Origin: Pseudorhizobium banfieldiae
GTDB taxonomy: Bacteria; Pseudomonadota; Alphaproteobacteria; Rhizobiales; Rhizobiaceae
DNA: 64,000 nt
Assembly (NCBI RefSeq): GCF_000967425.1
Contig: NZ_FO082820.1
Coordinates: 1,612,001 to 1,676,000 of the forward strand
Direction of reading: 5' to 3'
Shown: positions 9,582 through 18,316 of the stretch, one piece after another
Position numbering within the stretch: position 1 is the stretch's first letter
How the letters are laid out: every line of letters begins with the position of its first letter
Program-made: the position numbers and the translations under genes
Notes under the pieces: model-generated
Seen by the model: the letters and a program-made list of their open reading frames with translations, nothing else
What the model was told of the DNA's origin: nothing
Database searches by the model: none

Positions 9582-10877
9582 ATGGCGTACGCTTCCCTTT
9601 CTCGGCAGGTTCTTGCCTCGCTGATGATCACGACGATGCTGGTAAGCTGCTCGGCCGAGGGGCTCATGCCGCCGGCGAGTATCGATGGCGAGACGCGGGT
9701 GAGCTCGATCGGCCCGATGTCGGAACCAACGAGTGCCCGGCAGCCCTACCAGGCGCCGGTCGCGCCGGTGTCGCAGGTGAGCGGCGGATACGGCGAGCCT
9801 TACGCAGCCGATGCCAGGGCGCAGTCCTATCCCATCCAGCAGGCGCCCGCGGCGCAGTATTCATCACTGCCGATGATCGACAGCGACGAAGCGCTCGGGC
9901 TGCAGTCGGCAGGCAGCCCCGCCGCAATTCCCGAGGAAGGCGTCAACATGGACGCCCAGTTCGGTTTCGTCGATGGTGGTGAGCCGCAGGTGGTGGGTCT
10001 TGCACAGGAGCAGGACCAGATGATTGCAGAAGGTGCCACCGCGCAGCCGGTAGTCGACGGGATAGGAACCGACAATCCCGTAAGCCTCGGTGCACCTCCA
10101 GGCTTCCTGGCGCCTCCGGATGATCAGATCATCTCCGTCCCGCCGAAGCGGCAGGGCGCCGGCATCCAGCAGCCGCGGAATCAGGCGCTCGTCTGGGGTG
10201 ATCAATCGCCTGTCGTCGCTCCGACCCGGCTGCCGCCCGAAGAGCCGCAGCAGGTCGCCATGCTTGCGCCCGGCAATCCGATGGCAGAGCGGGAGCCGAT
10301 CCGACCGCGGGCGGTTATGCCGCAATCGGAGGTCAGTTGCCGCGCCGAGCTGCGCCGCCTCGGGGTGCAGTTCCGTGACATCCCCCGCATCAGTGACGGC
10401 CCGAGCTGCGGCATTGAGCATCCCGTGCTGCTCAGCGGGTTTTCGGGCAATATCGCCCTGAAGCCGGCGACGAAGCTCAACTGCCAGACGACGCTGGCGC
10501 TCGCCAAATGGGTGAAGTTCGAGCTGGCACCCTCGTCGCGCTATCGCTACCTTTCCGGCGTGAAGACGATTGAATCCATGGGCGGCTACTCCTGCCGGCG
10601 CATGAACAACAGCCGCCAGAAGCGCAACCCGATGTCGGAGCACGCGCGCGGCAATGCGATCGATCTCGGCAAGTTCGTTCTGAAGAACGGCAAGAAGATC
10701 GACGTGCGCAAGAAGAACATCTTCGCCTTCCGCGAGCGGGGATTGCTCAACACGGTCCGCGACGACAGCTGCAAGTACTTCCATACGGTGCTGGGGCCTG
10801 GCAGCAACAAGGAGCACTGGAACCACTTCCACTTCGATCTCCGGTCCCGCAAGTCCGGATCGAAGTACTGCGACTGA
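9582..10877 (+). CDS. Extensin-like C-terminal domain lipoprotein, possible LAS-type peptidase
   Basis: A 431-residue predicted lipoprotein: signal peptide with lipobox LVSC (Cys 23). Residues 30-245 are Pro/Gln/Ala-rich and probably disordered. The C-terminal 190 residues form an extensin-like_C domain beginning CRAELRRLGVQFRDIP, with several cysteines. It contains SEHARGNAID (S352-D361), fitting the SxHxxGxAxD zinc motif of LAS peptidases, and a terminal NHFHFD (H415, H417), fitting HxH. This suggests a periplasmic peptidoglycan or crosslink hydrolase. The family is usually annotated only as 'extensin family protein', so the enzymatic role is inference from motifs. Confidence 0.82.
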   Translation: MAYASLSRQVLASLMITTMLVSCSAEGLMPPASIDGETRVSSIGPMSEPTSARQPYQAPVAPVSQVSGGYGEPYAADARAQSYPIQQAPAAQYSSLPMIDSDEALGLQSAGSPAAIPEEGVNMDAQFGFVDGGEPQVVGLAQEQDQMIAEGATAQPVVDGIGTDNPVSLGAPPGFLAPPDDQIISVPPKRQGAGIQQPRNQALVWGDQSPVVAPTRLPPEEPQQVAMLAPGNPMAEREPIRPRAVMPQSEVSCRAELRRLGVQFRDIPRISDGPSCGIEHPVLLSGFSGNIALKPATKLNCQTTLALAKWVKFELAPSSRYRYLSGVKTIESMGGYSCRRMNNSRQKRNPMSEHARGNAIDLGKFVLKNGKKIDVRKKNIFAFRERGLLNTVRDDSCKYFHTVLGPGSNKEHWNHFHFDLRSRKSGSKYCD

Positions 10878-10888
10878 CGGGAGGCGTC

Positions 10889-11212
10889 ATGGCGAACGGG
10901 GAGACACTGCGGCGGATCGCTCTCTCCCTCGATGGCACGACTGAGAGGCCGCATTTCGACCGCATCGCGTTCCGGGTTGCTCGAAACTACGCGACACTCG
11001 CCCCAGACGGATTATCCGCGAATTTCAGGTTCCTGCCCGACGAACAGGCATTCAAGTGCATGTTGCTGCCAGCCGTGTTTTCTCCGGTACCGAATGCCTG
11101 GGGAAGACAGGGGTGGACGCAAGGCCTGCTGGAGCCGATGACGGAGGAGGACCTGGAGGATGCGCTGGAGACGGCCTGGCGCCATGCGAACCCGAAGCGA
11201 CGGCACAGATGA
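10889..11212 (+). CDS. MmcQ/YjbR family protein
   Basis: A 107-residue cytosolic protein. The order of motifs (early LSLDGTTERPHFDRIAFRV, then FLPDEQAFKCML, then DALETAWRHANPKR) matches the MmcQ/YjbR family, whose members have a CyaY-like fold and are described as DNA-binding-like; the molecular role is not established. A GGAGG ribosome site precedes the ATG, and it follows the extensin-like gene by 11 bases, so the two are probably co-transcribed. Confidence 0.78.
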   Translation: MANGETLRRIALSLDGTTERPHFDRIAFRVARNYATLAPDGLSANFRFLPDEQAFKCMLLPAVFSPVPNAWGRQGWTQGLLEPMTEEDLEDALETAWRHANPKRRHR

Positions 11213-11320
11213 CGCAGCACAGGGCGAGCAGTGACGACGTCGGCACTTGTCTGACAACCAAGTTGGTGCCAGAAGTGCCTCCCAGACCTCTATCGGCCTA
11301 GCCGCCATTTCCGGTATCCC

Positions 11321-12142
11321 ATGCACCCTGTTGCCGAACTTCTCCCCTTCGCCGTCGCGCTGGCCGCTGCGGGCGCTTTGGCGGGCTTGCTTGCGGGCAT
11401 GTTCGGGATCGGTGGCGGTGCGATCCTGGTGCCGATCTTCTTCCACGTCTTCGGGCTGCTGGGCGTTCCGGAAGAGGTCCGGATGCAGCTTGCTCTGGGG
11501 ACATCGCTTGCGATCATTGTCCCCACCTCCGTGCGCTCCTTCATGTCCCATCGCAAACGCGGGGCGGTCGACACCGAACTGCTGAAGGGCTGGGTCATCG
11601 CTGTCCCGCTCGGCACGCTCATCGCAGCCTATGTCGCGGCCAAGGCCTCCAGCGTGGAATTGCGCGTGATCTTCGCGCTGATCGCCCTGGCGCTCGCACT
11701 CCGGATGATCTTCAACCGGGCAACCTGGCAGCTTGGCAGCGATCTGCCGGGAAATCCGGCTCGTTTCCTCGTGGGTACGGGAATCGGCATTCTTTCGGGG
11801 TTGATGGGTATCGGCGGCGGCGTCCTCAATAACACCTTCATGACGCTCTACGGACGGCCGATCCACCAGGCGGTGGCCACGTCGGCCGGTATCGGTGTGC
11901 TCATTTCGATCCCCGGCCTCGTCGGCTATGTCTGGGGCGGCTGGGGGCTCGATGGCCTGCCGCCATTCTCGACGGGCTACATCAACTGGATCGCCGTCGC
12001 CCTGCTGATTCCGATCACCCTGTCGCTTGCGCCGCTCGGGGCGCAACTGGCGCATGCCATGTCGAAGCGACAGCTCGAGATCGGCTTCGGAGTTTTCCTG
12101 ATCCTAGTGTCGCTGCAGTTCTTCGCAACGATCGTTGCTTGA
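11321..12142 (+). CDS. TauE/SafE family sulfite or organosulfur exporter
   Basis: A 273-residue inner-membrane protein with about eight hydrophobic segments. The glycine-rich GLLAGMFGIGGGAILVPIFF near the N-terminus and its repeat GLMGIGGGVLNNTFMTLYG in the second half are the hallmark of TauE/SafE (DUF81) transporters. Family members export sulfite, sulfoacetate or other small anions; no sulfur genes are adjacent, so the substrate is unknown. A 108-base gap separates it from the upstream gene. Confidence 0.88.
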   Translation: MHPVAELLPFAVALAAAGALAGLLAGMFGIGGGAILVPIFFHVFGLLGVPEEVRMQLALGTSLAIIVPTSVRSFMSHRKRGAVDTELLKGWVIAVPLGTLIAAYVAAKASSVELRVIFALIALALALRMIFNRATWQLGSDLPGNPARFLVGTGIGILSGLMGIGGGVLNNTFMTLYGRPIHQAVATSAGIGVLISIPGLVGYVWGGWGLDGLPPFSTGYINWIAVALLIPITLSLAPLGAQLAHAMSKRQLEIGFGVFLILVSLQFFATIVA

Positions 12143-12271
12143 ACCCTCCAGTCTCCTGCGGGATTGGTGCGGCAGCGCGAACGCAATGTTCTTCTATTTG
12201 GGATGGTCTCGGCGCGGTTGACGCCTATATTGGCGCCACTTCCCGGAAACAGATTTCAAAAAGACCTTCCC

Positions 12272-13198
12272 ATGGCGCCCATTGTATCTATTCGTAACCT
12301 TGCCAAGACCTATGGCAACGGCTTTCAGGCACTGAAGGGCGTCGACCTCGACATCAAGAAGGGCGAGATCCTGGCACTTCTCGGCCCGAACGGCGCGGGC
12401 AAGACGACACTGATCTCGATCGTCTGCGGCCTCGTCAATCCAAGCGGCGGCCAGGTGCTCGTCGGGGGACATGACGTGGTGCGTGATTTTCGGCAGACCC
12501 GGGCGATGATCGGTCTCGTGCCGCAGGAGCTCACGACGGACATGTTCGAAACCGTCTGGAACACCGTGTCGTTCTCGCGGGGATTGCACGGCAAGAAGGC
12601 GGATCCGGGCCGGATCGAGACGATCCTCAAGGACCTCTCCCTGTGGGACAAGAAGGACAACATGCTGAGGGAGCTTTCCGGCGGCATGAAGCGCCGCGTG
12701 CTGATCGCCAAGGCGCTGGCGCACGAGCCGGAAATCCTCTTCCTGGACGAGCCGACTGCCGGCGTCGACGTTAACCTGAGGCGCGAGATGTGGCAGGTCG
12801 TCGAGCGGCTTCGCATAGGCGGTGTCACCGTCATCCTCACCACGCACTACATCGAGGAGGCGGAGGAGATCGCGGACCGGGTGGGCGTCATCAACCACGG
12901 GGAACTCCTGCTGGTGGAGGACAAGACGGCCCTGATGCGGAAGCTTGGACGCAAGGAATTGCGCCTCGAACTCGCCGAGCCGCTTGGCGCGCTGCCGCCG
13001 GTGCTTGCGCCCTACAACCTGGCGCTCGCCGAGGACGGCGGCGCCCTGATCTACGAATATCAGGGGGAGGCGGAGCAGGGACGAATCGGTACGCTGCTCG
13101 GCTCGCTGGCGGCACAAGGGATTGAGTTCCGGGACCTCTCGACGCGGCAGAGTTCGCTCGAGGACATCTTCGTCGAACTTGTGGGGCAGAGAGCATGA
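12272..13198 (+). CDS. ABC-2 type exporter, ATP-binding protein
   Basis: A 308-residue ATPase with Walker A GPNGAGKT, signature LSGGMKRR, Walker [13 protein letters not shown] and the H-loop in [10 protein letters not shown]. The sequence resembles YadG-type subunits of ABC-2 exporters. The frame is open back to 12164, but [17 protein letters not shown] at 12272 is where ABC ATPases begin. Its stop overlaps the start of the permease gene by four bases (ATGA), so the two are translationally coupled. Together they would form a dimeric exporter for a drug, lipid or polysaccharide; the substrate is unknown. Confidence 0.93.
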   Translation: MAPIVSIRNLAKTYGNGFQALKGVDLDIKKGEILALLGPNGAGKTTLISIVCGLVNPSGGQVLVGGHDVVRDFRQTRAMIGLVPQELTTDMFETVWNTVSFSRGLHGKKADPGRIETILKDLSLWDKKDNMLRELSGGMKRRVLIAKALAHEPEILFLDEPTAGVDVNLRREMWQVVERLRIGGVTVILTTHYIEEAEEIADRVGVINHGELLLVEDKTALMRKLGRKELRLELAEPLGALPPVLAPYNLALAEDGGALIYEYQGEAEQGRIGTLLGSLAAQGIEFRDLSTRQSSLEDIFVELVGQRA

Positions 13199-13956
13199 AC
13201 TTCGAAGCGGTCAAATCCATCTATCTGTTCGAGATGGCGCGCATGCGGCGCACGTTGATGCAGAGCGTCATCTCCCCCGTGCTGACGACATCGCTCTACT
13301 TCGTTGTGTTCGGTGCCGCGATCGGGTCCCGGATCGAGCACATCGACGGCGTCTCCTACGGCGCCTTCATCACGCCGGGCCTGATCATGCTGTCGCTCCT
13401 GACCCAGTGCATCTCCAACGGCTCGATCGGCATCTACTTCCCGAAGTTCACCGGTACGATCTACGAGATCTTGTCCTCGCCGATCGCGATGACCGAGATC
13501 CTGCTGGGCTACGTGGGGGCGGCGGCGAGCAAGGGCCTTATTATCGGCCTGATCATCCTGGCGACCGCCTCCTTCTTCGTCGACATCTCGATCGCCCATC
13601 CCGTCATGATGCTGGTCTTCCTGGTGCTGACGGCGGTTACCTTCAGCCTTGCCGGCTTCATCGTCGGCATCTGGGCAAAGAATTTCGAGCAGCTCAACAT
13701 CATGCCGATGCTGGTTGTGCCGCCGCTGACCTTCCTGGGCGGAACCTTTTACTCGGTGGAAATGCTGTCGCCGTTCTGGCAGGCGGTCAGCCACTTGAAC
13801 CCGGTTCTCTATCTGGTCAGTGGTTTCCGCTGGAGCTTCTACGAGATTGCCGACGTCAATCCGTTGATCAGCCTTGGCATGATCGCCCTGTTCCTGGTGG
13901 TTTGCCTGGCGCTGGTCGCCTGGATATTCCGCACGGGCTACCGGCTGCGAAACTGA
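13195..13956 (+). CDS. ABC-2 type exporter, permease protein
   Basis: A 253-residue inner-membrane protein with six hydrophobic segments. [22 protein letters not shown] and the following [14 protein letters not shown] are typical of ABC-2 permeases of the YadH group. It overlaps the ATPase gene and no periplasmic partner is encoded nearby, consistent with an exporter. The stop codon lies in the loop of a strong hairpin shared with the convergent MFS gene. Confidence 0.92.
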   Translation: MNFEAVKSIYLFEMARMRRTLMQSVISPVLTTSLYFVVFGAAIGSRIEHIDGVSYGAFITPGLIMLSLLTQCISNGSIGIYFPKFTGTIYEILSSPIAMTEILLGYVGAAASKGLIIGLIILATASFFVDISIAHPVMMLVFLVLTAVTFSLAGFIVGIWAKNFEQLNIMPMLVVPPLTFLGGTFYSVEMLSPFWQAVSHLNPVLYLVSGFRWSFYEIADVNPLISLGMIALFLVVCLALVAWIFRTGYRLRN

Positions 13957-13969
13957 GCTCGCAGCCGGT
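13940..13969. terminator. Hairpin between convergent ABC permease and MFS genes
   Basis: ACCGGCTGCGA (13940-13950) pairs perfectly with TCGCAGCCGGT (13959-13969); the loop holds the permease stop codon. There is no T-run on either strand, so it is not a classical intrinsic terminator, but it may stabilise mRNA ends or act with Rho. Confidence 0.5.
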
Positions 13970-13978
13970 GGGGCAGGG

Positions 13979-15187
13979 TCAGTTCTGCTGGAGCGCGGCC
14001 TGTCGTCCGCCACGCGCCAGCATCACGACGGAGCCGAGGGCGCAGGCGATGCCGACAAAGGTCACGACGCCGAGGGGGCCCTGGCTGTCGACCAGCAGGC
14101 CACCCAGGACGGCTCCGGACGAGATGGCGACCTGGAAGGTGGTGAGCAGCATCGCGCCGACGCTTTCGGCCTCATCGGACGCCGCCCGGGTGACATGGGT
14201 CTGAATGTTGACGGGCAGGATGCCGAAGGCAAGGCCCCAGAGCACGATTGCCGCCCATGATACCAGCGGCAGCCCGCCCGCCCAGAGCATCAGCAATGCC
14301 GAGAGTGCCACCAACCCGGCACCCAAGGCGACGGAGCCGGTTGTGCTGCGGCTGGCGATCGCGCCGCCGAGGAGGTTTCCGAAGAAGCCGGCAACGCCAT
14401 AGGCAAGGAGAACCAGTGAGATCATCTCGACGCTGAAGCGGGGGATCTGCTCCAGGTAAGGACGAACATAGGTGAAGCCGGCGAAATGCCCGGCGACGAT
14501 GATCAGCGTCACGATCAGCCCGACCCGGACCCGCGGGCGGCCGAGCAGCGAAACCATCGTCGCAAGGCTCGCACTGCCCCGCGGCGGCAGCGACGGGACC
14601 GTGAAGGCCTGGACGAGGAGGGCGACGACGCCGACGCCCGCCGAAAGCTCAAAGGCCGCGCGCCAGCCAAGGGTCGCACCAATCCAGGCGCCAAGGGGTG
14701 CCGCACAGACGGTCGCGACGGAGACGCCCGTGAAAACGATCGCCATGGCGCGGGGCATCAGATGCTCCGGTACGAGCCGCATGGCGAGTGCGGCGGACAT
14801 GGCCCAGAAGCCGCCGACCCCGATCCCGAGCAGGAGGCGGGCGACGAGCAGCATCGGCAGGCTGCTCGCGAGCGCCGCAAGCGTGCTGGAGACGACGAGC
14901 AGGGTGGTGAGCGTGAGCAGGACCCAGCGGCGGTCCAGGTTTCTGGTTCCGATCACCACGCCCGGACCGGCAATGGCACCGATCACGGCCGTCGCCGTGA
15001 TCGTCTGGCCGGCCGTACCGGGCGTGAGGGCAAGGTCCTGGGAGATCGGGGTCAGCAGGCTGACGGGGAGAAATTCGGCGGTGACAAGGCCGAAGACGCC
15101 AAGCGACAGGGAGACGACGGCAGCCCAGGCGGCATCGCCGCGGGTGCCGCATGAGGCATGGGAGGGATCAAGAGTGCAGTCGGTCAT
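13979..15187 (-). CDS. MFS transporter, drug or sugar efflux type
   Basis: A 402-residue major facilitator with about twelve hydrophobic segments. It resembles the DHA1 efflux subgroup (AraJ/YdhP/PbuE-like), with LLVARLLLGIGVGGFWAMSA and, between the halves, MVSLLGRPRVRVGL. The Cys-containing N-terminal tail MTDCTLDPSHASC is unusual but short. It is divergent from an AraC-family regulator, a common pairing in which the regulator induces the efflux gene. Substrate unknown. Confidence 0.9.
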   Translation of the reverse strand: MTDCTLDPSHASCGTRGDAAWAAVVSLSLGVFGLVTAEFLPVSLLTPISQDLALTPGTAGQTITATAVIGAIAGPGVVIGTRNLDRRWVLLTLTTLLVVSSTLAALASSLPMLLVARLLLGIGVGGFWAMSAALAMRLVPEHLMPRAMAIVFTGVSVATVCAAPLGAWIGATLGWRAAFELSAGVGVVALLVQAFTVPSLPPRGSASLATMVSLLGRPRVRVGLIVTLIIVAGHFAGFTYVRPYLEQIPRFSVEMISLVLLAYGVAGFFGNLLGGAIASRSTTGSVALGAGLVALSALLMLWAGGLPLVSWAAIVLWGLAFGILPVNIQTHVTRAASDEAESVGAMLLTTFQVAISSGAVLGGLLVDSQGPLGVVTFVGIACALGSVVMLARGGRQAALQQN

Positions 15188-15202
15188 GATCGGTTCCTGC
15201 GT

Positions 15203-15218
15203 TGTTGAAGGCTCAACA
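15203..15218. promoter_or_regulatory. Inverted repeat between MFS and AraC-family genes
   Basis: TGTTGA (15203-15208) and TCAACA (15213-15218) are exact reverse complements with a 4-base spacer in the 74-base divergent intergenic region. It may be an operator; the arms are short. Confidence 0.3.
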
Positions 15219-15261
15219 GATATGGGTGACCTCCTGTCGTTTCTATGCTAGAAAATCCGAC

Positions 15262-16239
15262 ATGCTTGACCGTTCGTCCAAATCTGCTGTGGCTACATCC
15301 GGCGATCCGCTGAGCGATCTGCTGCGCGGTCTGCGCCTCGACGGCGTGGAATACGGCCGCTGCCGTCCCTGCGAGCCCTGGGCCACTGCCTTTCCGGCAC
15401 AGGACGAGGCACGCTTCCACTTCCTCGCCTCCGGGCGCGCCTTGCTACAGACGCCGTCTGGCGAGTGGCTGACGCTATCCGCGGGTGATGCGGTTCTGCT
15501 GCCGCGGGGCGGGGCGCATGTGATGGCGAGCGGCAAGGAGGTTCCGCCGGCGCCCTATGACAAGCTCATCCGCCGGGAAGTCTGCCAGGGGATCTACGAC
15601 GTGCAGTGCCCGAATGCCCCGGGCGGCACGCTGCTGCTGGTGGGGTCCATGCGGTTCAACGTCGACCGGCTTCATCCGCTTCTGCAACTCATGCCGGACG
15701 TGATGATGACGAGCGATCTGGCGGGAAGCGAACCGGCGATCCCGCATCTGCTGGATGCGATGGGCCGGGAAGTGGAGATGGACCGCGTGGGGGCAGGCGG
15801 CATCCTTGCGCGGCTCGCCGACGTGCTGACGGCAACGCTCATCCGTACCTGGGTCGAGCATGGTTGCGGCGAGTCGACCGGCTGGCTCGCGGCCGTGCGC
15901 AATCCGGAAATCGGTCGCGTGCTGGCGGCGATCCACCTGCAGCCGGAGCGCGACTGGAGCGTGGCGGATCTCGCCAGGCTCTTGGGCGCGTCGCGGTCGG
16001 GTTTCGCCGAGCGCTTTTCTCGGGTGGTGGGCGAGACGCCGGCCCGCTACGTCGCTCGCGTCCGGATGCATCAGGCGCGCCAGTGGCTGAGCCAGGGGAT
16101 GCGGGTGTCGGTCGCGGCGCAGCGTCTTGGATATGATGCCGAGGCCTCGTTCAGCCGGGCCTTCAAGCGCATCATCGGCGCACCGCCCAGCGCCTATCGG
16201 GCGACCACCACCACACGGATGGCGGCGGCGGCCGAGTGA
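15262..16239 (+). CDS. AraC-family transcriptional regulator with cupin domain
   Basis: A 325-residue regulator. Residues about 15-190 form a cupin_6-type sensor (LLRGLRLDGVEYGRC, FHFLASGRALLQTPSGEWLTL, DAVLLPRGGAHVM). The C-terminal 100 residues carry two helix-turn-helix motifs (WSVADLARLLGASRSGFAERF and VAAQRLGYDAEASFSRAFKRI) with the usual GxxP-x-AYR end. Such proteins commonly activate divergent MFS or oxidoreductase genes. The start at 15262 was chosen because MLDRSSKSAVATSGDPLSDLL matches the normal N-terminus; an in-frame Met at 15202 lies inside the inverted repeat. Confidence 0.9.
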   Translation: MLDRSSKSAVATSGDPLSDLLRGLRLDGVEYGRCRPCEPWATAFPAQDEARFHFLASGRALLQTPSGEWLTLSAGDAVLLPRGGAHVMASGKEVPPAPYDKLIRREVCQGIYDVQCPNAPGGTLLLVGSMRFNVDRLHPLLQLMPDVMMTSDLAGSEPAIPHLLDAMGREVEMDRVGAGGILARLADVLTATLIRTWVEHGCGESTGWLAAVRNPEIGRVLAAIHLQPERDWSVADLARLLGASRSGFAERFSRVVGETPARYVARVRMHQARQWLSQGMRVSVAAQRLGYDAEASFSRAFKRIIGAPPSAYRATTTTRMAAAAE

Positions 16240-16244
16240 CGGCC

Positions 16245-16403
16245 TCAGAGCATGCTGACGCGGACCAGGAACACAAAGACGATCAGCATCGAGGCAAGAG
16301 CCACCATGGTGATTGCCGGGGCTAGACCGATGGTCACGGCGCCGAAGGCGATGAGCGCGATGGCGATGACGGCGAGGAGGGGGATGAGAAGCTTGCTGGA
16401 CAT
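16245..16403 (-). CDS. Small hydrophobic membrane protein, 52 residues
   Basis: The reading frame encodes MSSKLLIPLLAVIAIALIAF and continues with a second hydrophobic stretch ending VFLVRVSML. The codons are GC-rich at the third position like neighbours, supporting a real gene. Two transmembrane helices with almost no loop are likely. No ribosome site is visible, and a good promoter places the transcript start at or next to the ATG, so the mRNA may be leaderless. No function is recognised. It converges with the AraC gene with a 5-base gap. Confidence 0.6.
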   Translation of the reverse strand: MSSKLLIPLLAVIAIALIAFGAVTIGLAPAITMVALASMLIVFVFLVRVSML

Positions 16404-16409
16404 GCTGAG

Positions 16410-16437
16410 CTTATAATCCACCTGCCAAAATTGACAA
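16410..16437 (-). promoter_or_regulatory. Sigma70-like promoter for small membrane protein
   Basis: On the minus strand: -35 TTGTCA (16437-16432), 16-base spacer, -10 TATAAG (16415-16410). Initiation 6-7 bases downstream falls on or beside the start codon at 16403. Confidence 0.5.
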
Positions 16438-16502
16438 AAGGACGTTCTGACGCACCTGGTCTGTTCCTGGGCGCCGCCGGTGATGGCGCTGCGTAAGCCG
16501 GA

Positions 16503-17207
16503 TCAGTCGCGCAGCCGCAACTCGTCGGTCTGCATCTGGATCGAGCCGAGCGTCGACAGGAAGGTCATCCCGAGGAGACTCTGGTCCAGCCGTCCCTCCT
16601 CGGCCACCATGGCCCGGACATCGCGACGCAGAATTGGCCCGATGGCGACCTCGTCGAGGCGGACCGGTGCTGCCGTCGCGCGCCCGTTTGCGGTGGAGAC
16701 GGTGACGGTATAGGCGAGGCGCTGCGGTTCAAGGCCTATGCGTTCAGCATCCTCGAAGGAGAGGACGACGGCACTGGCGCCGGTATCGACAAGCATCGAC
16801 ACCGCTTGCCCGTTCACGCTCGCGGACGTGTGGAAATGCCCGCGAATGCCGCGGTGGATGATCACTTCCGTGACGCCCTGTGCCGTTGTGACCTCGACGG
16901 CGCTGCCCGGGATGAGCCCGGCCGAGAGCCGGGCGCCGACCTGTTGCAGATCGTATCGGTAGATGTAGGCGGCGACGAGGGAGAGGATGATCACCAGCCA
17001 CACCGCGATGTATCGAAGGACCTGGGTCAGGCCGCCGCGGTTGCCCGCGAGGATGCCGACCGAGAGAAGGCCGGCGATCGGCAGGAGATAGATCATCTGC
17101 CCGAAGTCCTCGTTTGCGATACCGAAGGTCTGACCGCTGTCGTGGTTGAAGACGAGAAGGGCAAGACCCGCGCCAAGGACGAGGAGGACGAAGGTGAGGC
17201 CGTTCAC
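16503..17207 (-). CDS. TIGR02281-type retropepsin-like aspartic protease, membrane-anchored
   Basis: A 234-residue protein with three hydrophobic segments in residues 1-85, then a clan AA aspartic protease domain containing SMLVDTGASAVVLS near residue 140 and AIGPILRRDVRAMVAEE. LDQSLLGMTFLSTLGSIQM closes the domain, as in the TIGR02281 family of alpha-proteobacteria. One DTG per chain implies a dimeric enzyme facing the periplasm. The start is taken as GTG 17207, overlapping the stop of the DUF1289 gene (GTGA); the frame is open further upstream but overlaps that gene. Native substrates are not known. Confidence 0.85.
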   Translation of the reverse strand: MNGLTFVLLVLGAGLALLVFNHDSGQTFGIANEDFGQMIYLLPIAGLLSVGILAGNRGGLTQVLRYIAVWLVIILSLVAAYIYRYDLQQVGARLSAGLIPGSAVEVTTAQGVTEVIIHRGIRGHFHTSASVNGQAVSMLVDTGASAVVLSFEDAERIGLEPQRLAYTVTVSTANGRATAAPVRLDEVAIGPILRRDVRAMVAEEGRLDQSLLGMTFLSTLGSIQMQTDELRLRD

Positions 17208-17431
17208 GAGGCAGCCCGCTCCCGTGCCGGTCGCTGGACTTGCCCGGTGCCTCCGTCCAGCCCGGCGCGTTCGAGCCGGTTTGGCAAGGCATCTATCAAT
17301 GTGCGACGTTCCTCGTCGGTAAAGCTTGTCCAGCGAGCGATCTCGTCGCGGGTGCGCCCGCAGCCGATGCAGTTGCCGGAGGTTTCGTCGATGGAGCAGA
17401 CGAGGATGCAGGGTGAGATCATGTTCGTCAT
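17204..17431 (-). CDS. DUF1289 small Cys-rich protein
   Basis: A 75-residue protein. Four cysteines in SPCILVCSIDETSGNCIGCG followed by RTRDEIARWTSFTDEER are the diagnostic pattern of DUF1289, suggesting a bound metal or Fe-S centre, though no function is established. The Met at 17431 lies 9 bases after the cobS stop; an in-frame Met at 17422 is an alternative. It sits between cobS and the aspartic protease, each junction tight, so the three are one operon. Confidence 0.85.
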   Translation of the reverse strand: MTNMISPCILVCSIDETSGNCIGCGRTRDEIARWTSFTDEERRTLIDALPNRLERAGLDGGTGQVQRPARERAAS

Positions 17432-17440
17432 ATCGGCGGT

Positions 17441-18214
17441 TCACGCGGCGAGCGCAAGGGAGACCAGGAACACGATCTCGCAAGCCTGCTGGGTGGCGCC
17501 GATCGTATCGCCCGTGTGACCGCCGATCCTGCGTGCGGCCAATCGTGTAACGCCGATAGCCGCGAGCGCCGACAGGCCTCCCGCGAAGATGAATGGCAGG
17601 AAGCCAGCGACCGGCCACAGGAGCACGAGGCCGGCGACGGCGGCACTTCCGAGCGCAACGTTGCGAGCAGCCGAAGCCGGCCTGCCTGCGCCTGCCGCGA
17701 CCCCATTGCTGCGGGCGGCCGGCAAGGCGTGCCAGTGCGCGACCATTAGCGCCCGGCTGAGCGCCGCCGAGGCGACCAGCGCAAATGCGGGGAGGGTGGG
17801 TGCGGGACCGGCGAGAGCGGAGAGCGCTGCCGCACGCAGCGCGAAGGACAGGATCAGAGCGATGACGCCATAGCTTCCGTTGCGGCTATCCTTCATGATC
17901 GAGAGGATATGCTCGCGATCACGGCCACCGCCAAAACCGTCCGCCGCATCGGCAAGACCGTCCTCGTGCAGCGCGCCGGTGAGGAGGGTGAGGACGGCAA
18001 GCGCAACCAGCGACGACAGGAGCGGGTCCGCACCGAGGTGCAGCAGCAAGGTGAGCAGCAGCGCGGGCGGGGTAGCGATCACCAGGCCTGCAGACGGAAA
18101 GGCACGAACCGCGCGGCTGAACGACCCGTCATGCCCTACGAAAAAACGCGAGGGAACCGGCAATCGTCCAAGGAAGCCGACCGAACGCGCGAGATCATCA
18201 AGGAATTCCGTCAC
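17441..18214 (-). CDS. cobS: Adenosylcobinamide-GDP ribazoletransferase (cobalamin synthase)
   Basis: A 257-residue inner-membrane enzyme (CobV in Pseudomonas denitrificans naming) that joins adenosylcobinamide-GDP to alpha-ribazole in the last steps of cobalamin synthesis. FLGRLPVPSRFF near the N-terminus, GALHEDGLADAADGFGGG and MKDSRNGSYGVIALI are the family hallmarks; about six hydrophobic segments follow. The start is taken as GTG 18214 (VTEFLDDLARSVGF), with GGAGGGA 12 bases upstream; no suitable ATG lies near. It is divergent from cobT, which makes the other half-reaction. Start position is less certain than identity. Confidence 0.92.
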   Translation of the reverse strand: MTEFLDDLARSVGFLGRLPVPSRFFVGHDGSFSRAVRAFPSAGLVIATPPALLLTLLLHLGADPLLSSLVALAVLTLLTGALHEDGLADAADGFGGGRDREHILSIMKDSRNGSYGVIALILSFALRAAALSALAGPAPTLPAFALVASAALSRALMVAHWHALPAARSNGVAAGAGRPASAARNVALGSAAVAGLVLLWPVAGFLPFIFAGGLSALAAIGVTRLAARRIGGHTGDTIGATQQACEIVFLVSLALAA

Positions 18215-18316
18215 CTTTGGCAGTTGTCCCTCCGTGCCTGCGCGACTATGAGAGCAACAAAGCGTGATTTGCCGGCAAAACACAAGCGACCGGCCAAGGA
18301 CGAGAGAAAGCATCCC

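Noticed and set aside
17909..18316. Upstream extension of the cobT frame
   Set aside because: It overlaps cobS, is charged and motif-free, and the normal CobT start is at 18317.
18215..18316. Cobalamin riboswitch between cobS and cobT
   Set aside because: The gap is only 102 bases and no B12-box-like sequence is visible.
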